Assembly (NCBI GenBank): GCA_963588595.1
Contig: CAVAIA010000002.1
Coordinates: 1 to 13,023, forward strand
Source: Phoenicibacter sp963588595
Lineage (GTDB): Bacteria; Actinomycetota; Coriobacteriia; Coriobacteriales; Eggerthellaceae
Direction: 5' to 3'
Length of the DNA: 13,023 bases
The notes below the pieces were generated by a model that saw only the letters and a list, made by a program, of their open reading frames with translations, made no database searches and was not told the DNA's origin. A program made the translations under genes and the position numbers. This document shows, piece by piece, positions 6,949 to 13,023 of this stretch. The stretch's first letter is position 1. Every line of letters starts with the position of its first letter.

Positions 6949-7938
6949 ATGTTGTTTGATGTTTATGGTGCAAACGCCGGTTACCAATGGATTGGATGGG
7001 TTTTGGTATTTGCAGCATTAATTTTGGCAAATGAATTCGCCAGAAGATCAAAAGCTGGAGGAATTCTTTGTTTTCTAGCCCTACCAGGCGCATTAACGGT
7101 CTACTTTATTGCTATTGCGATTGGTGCGGCAAATGGTCAAGAGTGGGCTTTAAACAACCCAACTTACACTGACATGAATAGCTGGTTTCATTATGCGAAA
7201 CTCTACGCAGCAACAGCAGGATGCATCGGCTTTATGGTTTTGAAATATAAGTGGGGAAGCCTAGGAAAATCACATTGGTTTAAATGTTTCCCATTTGTTA
7301 TCGTTGCTATAAACATCCTCATTGCAGTCGTTTCTGACTTTGAGAGCGCAGTTCGTGCATTTGGCACAACTTGGATTTCAACAGAAGGCGTTCTTCTCTA
7401 TGGAGGATGGCACAACGTATTCAATGGAATTGCGGGACTTCTAAACATTTTTGTTATGACTGGTTGGTTTGGCATTTATGTTTCAAAGAAAAAGCAAGAT
7501 ATGCTTTGGCCAGACATGACATGGGTATTTATTATTTCTTATGACATTTGGAACTTCTGCTACACCTACAATTGCTTGCCAACTCACAGCTGGTATTGCG
7601 GACTTGCTTTGCTTTTGGCTCCTACCGTCGCAGGAATGATTTGGAACAAAGGTGGATGGATCCAAAACAGAGCAAACACACTCGCTTTATGGTGCATGTT
7701 TTGCCAAGTTGTTCCATTCTTTGCGAACGACTCAGTTTGCGCAGTACAAAGCGTAAATAACCCTGATGTTAACCTTGTTATTTCTTTGCTCGCGCTCTTC
7801 GCTAACATCGCAGCTTTGGGTTATGTTATTTATCGCAGCAAGAAACTTGGACGCAATCCTTACACGAACGAAATCTTCGTTGGAACTAAAGATTACGACA
7901 AAGCAATGTCTCGCCGCGAAGAAGAAGCGAACGCTTAA
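6949..7938 (+). CDS. DUF5692-type multi-pass membrane protein, function unknown
   Basis: From the ATG at 6949 the protein has 329 residues. The start is chosen because a perfect AGGAGG lies 7 bases upstream; an upstream in-frame ATG at 6898 overlaps the likely promoter and lacks a ribosome site. About nine hydrophobic segments are visible, near residues 12-29, 38-60, 84-99, 111-129, 155-178, 187-208, 214-232, 243-259 and 273-296. The C-terminus is short, charged and probably cytoplasmic. It is unusually rich in tryptophan (about 16) and has nine cysteines. Most of both lie in or near the membrane segments. From memory it resembles the DUF5692 family common in Coriobacteriia; no biochemical role is known to me. 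The strong ribosome site, own promoter and strong terminator suggest a highly expressed single-gene unit. A transport or sensing role is only a guess. Confidence 0.8.
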   Translation: MLFDVYGANAGYQWIGWVLVFAALILANEFARRSKAGGILCFLALPGALTVYFIAIAIGAANGQEWALNNPTYTDMNSWFHYAKLYAATAGCIGFMVLKYKWGSLGKSHWFKCFPFVIVAINILIAVVSDFESAVRAFGTTWISTEGVLLYGGWHNVFNGIAGLLNIFVMTGWFGIYVSKKKQDMLWPDMTWVFIISYDIWNFCYTYNCLPTHSWYCGLALLLAPTVAGMIWNKGGWIQNRANTLALWCMFCQVVPFFANDSVCAVQSVNNPDVNLVISLLALFANIAALGYVIYRSKKLGRNPYTNEIFVGTKDYDKAMSRREEEANA

Positions 7939-7983
7939 ATCAAACTTATTAACGCTTAAAAAACAACTCCAAATGCAATTTTT

Positions 7984-8018
7984 AAGGCTCCCAAATTTTG
8001 GGAGCCTTATCTTTGTTT
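7984..8018 (+). terminator. Intrinsic terminator after the DUF5692 gene
   Basis: AAGGCTCCC pairs with GGGAGCCTT (7984-8008), giving a 9-bp GC-rich stem with a 7-base AAATTTT loop. The stem can extend further through the A/T bases. The T-rich ATCTTTGTTT follows. It is 46 bases after the stop codon and is the clearest terminator in the window. Confidence 0.88.
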
Positions 8019-8089
8019 AACGGTGCCACTAAGGTTAATAAAGAGCACTTTATGTTAAAATTTTTCATCGTGTTTAAAGAAAGGTTTTT

Positions 8090-9268
8090 ATGAAAGTAAA
8101 AGAGTGGCTAGGTCTTCTTGGCGTTGCAATAGCAGCATTCGTTTTTAATTGCTCTGAATTTATGCCGGTGGGTCTCCTGACCGACATTGGCGCAACATTT
8201 GCAACTTCAGAATCTCAAACTGGACTTTTAGTTTCTGTCTACGCATGGGCTGTTATGTTGCTAAGCGTTCCATTGATGATTGTTGGGACTCGCATAAACA
8301 TGCGTCCTTTATTTCTAATAGTTTTAATCGTCTTTTTCATAGGTCAAGTTTTAACTGCATTTTCTATTAATTATTGGATGATGATGGCTTCACGTCTGGT
8401 AGTTGCATGCGCTCATTGCATATTTTGGGCAATTGGAGTACCTCTTTCTGTTCGTCTTGTTGATGAAAAACATGGCGCTTTAGCTCTTTCTGTATTTGAG
8501 GTCGGAGCCGCAGCGGCACTAGTTGTTGGAATGCCAATAGGAAGAGCGATAGGGCTTATAGTGGGTTGGAGAATGACATTTGGAATAGTTGCAATAATGT
8601 CTTTTATCCTCATTGTTTATGTCTTCTTCACATTGCCAAGCGTCAATAGCGAAGAAGCGTTTAAAATCAATCAAATTCCATCTTTGTTTAAAAACAAGGG
8701 CTTGGTTTCAATCTTTATTCAAACCGCGCTATATGCGTGGAGCTATTATGTTGGCTATAGCTACATAGAACCATTTTTGCTTCAAGCGGCAAACATGGAT
8801 AAAGGGATCGTCACTTTAGCGCTTGCAATTTTTGGACTTGCGGGTGTAAGCGCTTGTTTGATGAGTTCTAAAATCTACCCAAAATTTCGCTTTAACGTAA
8901 TAAAACTTGCTACCATTGGGGTGCCTCTTGCTTTAACTTTAATGGCACTTTTATACAATCTTCAAAACCCAACGATAATATTATTAATTTGCATTATTTG
9001 GGGAATCAGCGGATCCACTGTTGCAGTCGTTTATCAAGGTGAGATAATCAATGTTGCAGATGATGAAGAGCAAACGGTTGCGATGGCTTTTTTCTCGGGG
9101 ATTTTTAACTTCGGAATTGGGTTTGGAGCTTTCCTTGGCGGGAAAGTCGTTGACGACTTTGGAATCTCGTCAGTTTGCGCAGCTGGTGCTCTAATTGGAT
9201 TCTTTAGCATAGCCTTTTGCTTGCTAATTTTGCTAAAGCAATTGAAAAAATTTAAAGTTAAACTATAG
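8090..9268 (+). CDS. SotB-like MFS sugar/drug efflux transporter
   Basis: This 392-residue inner-membrane protein has the twelve-helix major-facilitator layout. The first helix is followed by NCSEFMPVGLLTDIG (residues 20-34). Then come VSVYAWAVMLLSVPLM and the helix-4 region SRLVVACAHCIFWAIGVPLSVRL. These segments match the SotB/YdeA and AraJ branch of proton-driven sugar or drug exporters, recalled from the E. coli proteins. Export of sugars or small toxic compounds across the cytoplasmic membrane is the expected role; the substrate is unknown. GAAAGG precedes the ATG by about 6 bases. The rsmG start is only 9 bp after the stop, so the two genes are probably cotranscribed, although their functions are not obviously linked. 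Confidence 0.85.
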   Translation: MKVKEWLGLLGVAIAAFVFNCSEFMPVGLLTDIGATFATSESQTGLLVSVYAWAVMLLSVPLMIVGTRINMRPLFLIVLIVFFIGQVLTAFSINYWMMMASRLVVACAHCIFWAIGVPLSVRLVDEKHGALALSVFEVGAAAALVVGMPIGRAIGLIVGWRMTFGIVAIMSFILIVYVFFTLPSVNSEEAFKINQIPSLFKNKGLVSIFIQTALYAWSYYVGYSYIEPFLLQAANMDKGIVTLALAIFGLAGVSACLMSSKIYPKFRFNVIKLATIGVPLALTLMALLYNLQNPTIILLICIIWGISGSTVAVVYQGEIINVADDEEQTVAMAFFSGIFNFGIGFGAFLGGKVVDDFGISSVCAAGALIGFFSIAFCLLILLKQLKKFKVKL

Positions 9269-9277
9269 AAAAAAGAT

Positions 9278-9997
9278 ATGAGTGAAAACTACGACATAAA
9301 CAACCTTGTTAATATATGTGGTGAGCAAAAAACTGATGTTTTGATCTCTTACCTGAAAGAAATTTTAGAGATAAATAAATTTATAAACTTAACATCGATT
9401 CGTAATTTTGATGATGCTTTGCTTCTTCACATAGAAGACTCACTTTCTGCACTCCACGAATTTGAAAATGCGATCGAAGGTCCTTATCTAGACATGGGGT
9501 GTGGAGGAGGATTTCCTGGAGTTCCATTAGCGGTCGCAAGCGGCAGAGACACAACGCTAATCGATTCAAAAACTAAAAAAATTAACGCAATTATCAATGC
9601 AATTTTGAGTAATAACATCTCAAGCTTTGCAAAAATAACATTGCAGCCAATTCGAATTGAAGAGTTTAGCAAAAACCACAAGGAAGAATTTGCAATTGTG
9701 ACTGCACGCGCTTTAAGCTCTCTTGCATCAATCATTGAACTTGCAAGTCCACTTCTCAAAATTGGAGGAACATTAATTTGTCTAAAAGGCAATCTGGATG
9801 AATCAGAATTACAACAAGCTGAAGAAATAAGAGATGATTTGGGCTACTCTGAATTTAACATTCGTAAGTTTTATTTAAGCGATGGTGTAACTTTTAGAGA
9901 AGTTTTGAGCATAAAAAAATTGAAAAACGCAAAAATCGACCTCCCAAGAAGAGATGGACAAGCTCAAAACTCCCCGTTAAACCCGAATAATCTTTAA
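9278..9997 (+). CDS. rsmG: 16S rRNA (guanine527-N7)-methyltransferase
   Basis: RsmG (formerly GidB) uses S-adenosylmethionine to methylate N7 of G527 in 16S rRNA; loss of it gives low-level streptomycin resistance in several bacteria. The 239-residue protein matches the family in length. It has the N-terminal FINLTSIRNFDDALLLHIEDSL (residues 35-56) and the SAM-binding loop LDMGCGGGFPGVPLA (71-85). TARALSSL follows at 142-149, then GGTLICLKG, and the C-terminal PRRDGQAQNSPL. The ribosome site before the ATG is poor (AAAAAAGAT). Translation may depend partly on coupling to the preceding transporter gene 9 bp away. It is not next to mnmG or chromosome-origin genes, its frequent place in other lineages. 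Confidence 0.94.
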   Translation: MSENYDINNLVNICGEQKTDVLISYLKEILEINKFINLTSIRNFDDALLLHIEDSLSALHEFENAIEGPYLDMGCGGGFPGVPLAVASGRDTTLIDSKTKKINAIINAILSNNISSFAKITLQPIRIEEFSKNHKEEFAIVTARALSSLASIIELASPLLKIGGTLICLKGNLDESELQQAEEIRDDLGYSEFNIRKFYLSDGVTFREVLSIKKLKNAKIDLPRRDGQAQNSPLNPNNL

Positions 9998-10086
9998 AAT
10001 AATAGAAAATATCATAAGTAGAATAATAAACTTTTAAGTTTTCGTTTATCTATTCATATAAATTAATTTTCTATCCTTTCTTTATC

Positions 10087-10111
10087 AATCTTTGTAAGTT
10101 AAAGATTTTTT
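10087..10111 (+). other. Terminator-like hairpin just before the surface-protein gene
   Basis: AATCTTT (10087-10093) pairs with AAAGATT (10101-10107) across a 7-base loop, and the right arm runs into six T residues (10106-10111). It ends about 6 bases before the GGATG region and 16 bases before the ATG at 10128. Either it ends rsmG transcription, leaving no room for a promoter behind it, or it sits in the leader of the surface-protein mRNA and could act as an attenuator. The stem is AT-rich and weak. Confidence 0.35.
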
Positions 10112-10127
10112 GAAAGGATGAACTTAG

Positions 10128-12224
10128 ATGCAAGATTGCCACATTGACAAAACTCGAAGAAAAGAAAATAGTAACAAATATAGGAAAGTTTCAAGATGCG
10201 CTATCACTTTTATAGTAATCGTCGCTTCAATTGCGCTCATCAACTCATTAAATTCAGAAAACGCTAATTCTTCAGCATTAAGTCCTCTAAGCACAAACAC
10301 AAACATTGAACAAACAACTCAATTATCACAAGACTCTCAAGCTTACCTAACGAGGGGCGCACACTATAACTATTTTGGCGGAAGTGATTGCCCCTTCACA
10401 ATAAATGGTGTTGTTGGGTATTGTGCTCAACCAATCCTCCCCGCTCCAGAAAATGGCGTTTACGCAAAAGAGGCATGCCCGTCTACCGCTTCGTGGAGAT
10501 TAGACGACATTGCATCCATTCTCTATTATGGATATGGCGGACCTGGATTTGACGAGAGCATGTGGCCAAGCGATTGTTGCGGACAAGCTTGGACATCGAA
10601 CCTTTATCGAGCGTGTACGCACGTCATGGTTGCAGATCGTGTTTACGCGCAAGGATCAAAGTCAGTTGAGGGGACGACAACAGAGTTTCAAGATTGGGCT
10701 TATTGGAATTTACTGGGAGTTAAAAAAGGAACAGGTGAGTGGGTAAACCAAAATGCGATGGCCTTCAAAATGGCAAGCAAAGGCACCCCTTATGGTTTCA
10801 AAGAAACGGTTTTTGCAATAAACACAACATCTACTGCCTCTCAAACTATTATTGGGTATGAATGGGTGGGAGATTTTGAAACGACAAAACAAAGCTCAAA
10901 TGCATCAATTAGCAACGACAATTCTTGCTACTCTCTTAACGGTTCTATCTACTCAATTTACTCAGACCAAAATTGCACTAACAAGATTGCCGAGATAACT
11001 TCAAATGCGGACGGTTATATGAAGTCCTCCTCGTTCGGGAGATGCACGCTATACGTCAAAGAAACAAGTGCGCCTGAAGGCTATTCTCTCGACCCTACGA
11101 TATATAGCGTTGACATTAAACCATCAGAAACTTCAAAATTAAATGGAGGTTTGATAACAGACTGCCCGCAAAACGACTCAACATGGCCAGGAATTAAGAA
11201 AGTTGACAAAGAAACAGATGAAGCCTCCCCCCTAGGCTCGGGCACTCTAGAAGGTGCACAATTCACGATTAAATTTTGGGCTCAGCACAATGCAGACACA
11301 ACTTCAACCCCAACGAGAAAATGGGTGATAGAAACTGACTCAAATGGCGAGGCTCAATTTAACAATGAATACCTCGTTGAAGGGGACAACTTTTACTATT
11401 CAAATGAAGGGAAAATAACTTTTCCTTTGGGTACGATAACGATAGAAGAAACGAAAGCGCCAGAAGGCTACTTGCGCGATGAAAATGTCTATGTTCAACA
11501 AATAACATCGCAAGGAACTTTAGAAAACGTAAATTTGCTTAACGAAAGCGTTATAGATCAACAAAGCAAACGTGGAGACATAGAATTTGTCAAAGTTGAC
11601 GCAGACTCAATGAAACGCCTCTCAGAAATTCCATTTTTAATAACTTCGAAAACGAGTGGAGAGTCCCATGTTATCGTAACCGACGAAAATGGGCATGTTA
11701 ACACTTCCAATTCATGGACTTCCCACTCTTTAAACACCAATGCAAATAACGAAGCTCTTATGCTGGCTGAAGATAAAACATGCTCTGTCGACGAAACGAA
11801 ATTAACTAGCGATGCGGGAGTTTGGTTTGGAACGAACGCAAATGGCAGCGTTGCCCCAATCAATGATAATTTATGCGCTCTTCCTTATGACACCTACACG
11901 ATAGAAGAATTAGAAGTTGAAAAAAACAAAGATTTAAACAAGGTTTCAATTGAAGTGACAATTAAAAGAGATAATGTGACTCTCGACCTTGGAACTTTAG
12001 ATGATAATCCAATCGATGATCCAATTGAAGAGCCGCCTCAAGAACAAAGCGAAACAATCAATGTTTTTCCACAAACAGGCGACCTAATTAGTTTTCTTCT
12101 CTTGCTTGTTTGCATCGCTACTTTTATTTCCTTAGTTTCCTTACTCATTTTTAAGAAGAAAAGAGAGATGCGCGCACGTTTTACAAAAAGAAACAAAAAA
12201 ACAATGTGGAAATATCCTTATTAG
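10128..12224 (+). CDS. Cell-wall-anchored SpaA/Cna-B pilin-like adhesin with thioester-type head
   Basis: This 698-residue exported protein begins with a long basic segment (residues 1-23) and a hydrophobic signal segment (24-40). The head (about 75-250) resembles a thioester domain: GYCAQP with Cys99, ILYYGYGGPG at 131-140, and CTHVMVADRVYAQG at 163-176. Three SpaA/Cna-B-like modules follow. About 255-333 ends in KETSAPEGY. About 354-475 has KKVDKET and IEETKAPEGY. About 481-625 has GDIEFVKVDADS and YTIEELE. The conserved Lys and Glu are candidates for intramolecular isopeptide bonds. An acidic, proline-rich spacer leads to FPQTG (647-651), a hydrophobic helix and a basic tail, the layout of a sortase substrate. 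No sortase or other pilin gene is adjacent. AAAGG precedes the ATG by about 10 bases. Likely role: surface adhesion; the ligand is unknown. Confidence 0.9.
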   Translation: MQDCHIDKTRRKENSNKYRKVSRCAITFIVIVASIALINSLNSENANSSALSPLSTNTNIEQTTQLSQDSQAYLTRGAHYNYFGGSDCPFTINGVVGYCAQPILPAPENGVYAKEACPSTASWRLDDIASILYYGYGGPGFDESMWPSDCCGQAWTSNLYRACTHVMVADRVYAQGSKSVEGTTTEFQDWAYWNLLGVKKGTGEWVNQNAMAFKMASKGTPYGFKETVFAINTTSTASQTIIGYEWVGDFETTKQSSNASISNDNSCYSLNGSIYSIYSDQNCTNKIAEITSNADGYMKSSSFGRCTLYVKETSAPEGYSLDPTIYSVDIKPSETSKLNGGLITDCPQNDSTWPGIKKVDKETDEASPLGSGTLEGAQFTIKFWAQHNADTTSTPTRKWVIETDSNGEAQFNNEYLVEGDNFYYSNEGKITFPLGTITIEETKAPEGYLRDENVYVQQITSQGTLENVNLLNESVIDQQSKRGDIEFVKVDADSMKRLSEIPFLITSKTSGESHVIVTDENGHVNTSNSWTSHSLNTNANNEALMLAEDKTCSVDETKLTSDAGVWFGTNANGSVAPINDNLCALPYDTYTIEELEVEKNKDLNKVSIEVTIKRDNVTLDLGTLDDNPIDDPIEEPPQEQSETINVFPQTGDLISFLLLLVCIATFISLVSLLIFKKKREMRARFTKRNKKTMWKYPY

Positions 12225-12316
12225 GAAAGCTAAGAAGCGATCACGCACATAAATCTTAATGTTATGGGATAATCAAAAAAGTAAAATCGTGTTTAATAAG
12301 AGAGGAAGTTCACTAA

Positions 12317-13023
12317 ATGAAAACGATTATCCCAGCAGCAGGACTTGGCACAAGATTTTTGCCTATAACTAAAGCTATTCCAAAAGAGATGCTCCCGGTC
12401 GGCGGAAAACCTGCAATTCAATGGAATGTTGAAGAAGGTCTTAAAGTTTCAAATAGTGTTGTCATCATAAATTCGCGCGAGAAAAAAGCAATAGAAGAGC
12501 ATTTCTCGCCTAATGAAAAATTGGTTGAGCATCTTAAATCTAAAGGAAAAGATGACCTCGCAAATGCTGTTGAGGATGCAGGAAATCTAAACGTTGAATA
12601 TGTCTATCAAGATGAAGCGCTCGGGCTCGGACATGCAATTTTGTGTGCAAGTGAAAAAATAGAAGGTGAGCCTTTCTTTGTTTCGCTGGGAGATGTTATC
12701 GTCCCAGATTATAAAATGTTGCCTAAAATGAAAGAAGTAAGTGATGCGCATGGAGGTGCTAGCGTCATTGCTGTTATGCCAGTTCCTGATGATCAAGTTA
12801 ACCGTTTCGGAGTCATTGGAGGGCAAGAGATCGAAAAAGGCGTATATAAAGTCAATGAAATGGTTGAAAAACCAGCTCTTGAAGATGCCCCTAGCAACCT
12901 TTCAATTTTTGGAAGATATCTATTAACCCCTAAAGTGATAGAATTGTTAAAATCCACAAAACCAGGAGTTGGAGGAGAGATTCAATTGACTGATGCGCTT
13001 ATTGAACTTCTTGAATATGAAGA
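12317..13023 (+). CDS. galU: UTP--glucose-1-phosphate uridylyltransferase (partial, 3' end beyond right edge)
   Basis: I translated this by hand: 235 codons are open to the right edge. GalU makes UDP-glucose from UTP and glucose-1-phosphate, feeding cell-wall glycans, polysaccharides and galactose use. The N-terminal nucleotide-binding motif AGLGTRFLPITKAIPKEMLP (residues 8-27) is diagnostic. It continues with KPAIQWNVEEGL, DEALGLGHAIL, FVSLGDVIVPD (metal-binding Asp), NRFGVIGG, VEKP, SNLSIFGRYLLTP and GGEIQLTDAL. VGGKP replaces the more common VDKP, a small departure. Perhaps 50-60 residues are missing. AGAGGAAG lies 8 bases before the ATG. It follows the surface-protein gene by 92 bp. I found no convincing terminator or near-consensus promoter in that gap, although GATAAT at about 12269-12274 may be a -10 box. 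Confidence 0.94.
   Translation, partial: MKTIIPAAGLGTRFLPITKAIPKEMLPVGGKPAIQWNVEEGLKVSNSVVIINSREKKAIEEHFSPNEKLVEHLKSKGKDDLANAVEDAGNLNVEYVYQDEALGLGHAILCASEKIEGEPFFVSLGDVIVPDYKMLPKMKEVSDAHGGASVIAVMPVPDDQVNRFGVIGGQEIEKGVYKVNEMVEKPALEDAPSNLSIFGRYLLTPKVIELLKSTKPGVGGEIQLTDALIELLEYE

Noticed and set aside
10028..10048. AAACTTTTAAGTTT palindrome followed by TTCGTTT as the rsmG terminator
   Set aside because: The palindrome has only A/T pairs except one G-C per arm, and almost no loop. A similar 13-base string also occurs between arcA and arcB, so it looks like AT-rich background.
1..13023. Mobile element, CRISPR array, tRNA, rRNA or defence system
   Set aside because: I found no transposase, integrase, regularly spaced repeats, tRNA-like cloverleaf or defence-gene motifs. 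The genes are chromosomal metabolism, membrane and surface functions.

Overview
This is about 13 kb of AT-rich bacterial DNA with standard codon use (TGG for Trp, TGA as stop), closely packed genes and purine-rich ribosome binding sites. The gene content is an arginine deiminase pathway, a DUF5692-type membrane protein, a YtcJ-like amidohydrolase, and a large SpaA/thioester surface protein with an LPXTG-like anchor. This suggests a Gram-positive, probably anaerobic, host-associated bacterium. A low-GC member of the Coriobacteriia is my best guess, with Firmicutes as the alternative. No marker gene here settles the taxonomy.

Left part (1-4555, all on the minus strand): two arginine-related units. 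argJ (N-acetylornithine:glutamate N-acetyltransferase) and argB (N-acetylglutamate kinase) form a short biosynthetic unit. It ends at an AT-rich hairpin with a T-tract (2242-2270). argJ as given carries a one-base frameshift near 4308-4310 and is split in two. Next comes arcA (arginine deiminase), with its own promoter (-35 TTGACA, 17-bp spacer, -10 TACTAT). It is followed after a 94-bp gap containing a possible hairpin by arcB (catabolic ornithine carbamoyltransferase), which runs off the left edge. ArcA converts arginine to citrulline and ammonia. ArcB converts citrulline to ornithine and carbamoyl phosphate. The carbamate kinase that would complete ATP production is expected beyond the left edge. 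argC and argD are not in the window.

Middle (4659-7938): a YtcJ-type amidohydrolase diverges from argJ across a region with an 8-bp inverted repeat. It converges with a small zinc-ribbon membrane protein. A tryptophan-rich DUF5692-type membrane protein follows, with a perfect AGGAGG ribosome binding site, a plausible promoter and a strong terminator, so it looks monocistronic.

Right part (8090-13023, all on the plus strand): a SotB-like MFS exporter and rsmG (16S rRNA G527 N7-methyltransferase) are 9 bp apart. They are followed by a 698-residue cell-wall-anchored protein with a thioester-like head and three SpaA/Cna-B-like modules. Last is the start of galU (UTP-glucose-1-phosphate uridylyltransferase), cut by the right edge.

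No mobile element, CRISPR array, tRNA or rRNA was seen. Most of the window is ordinary metabolism. The points most worth a second look are the broken argJ, the combination of arginine catabolic and biosynthetic genes, the orphan DUF5692 protein, and the unusual cysteine and thioester features of the surface protein.
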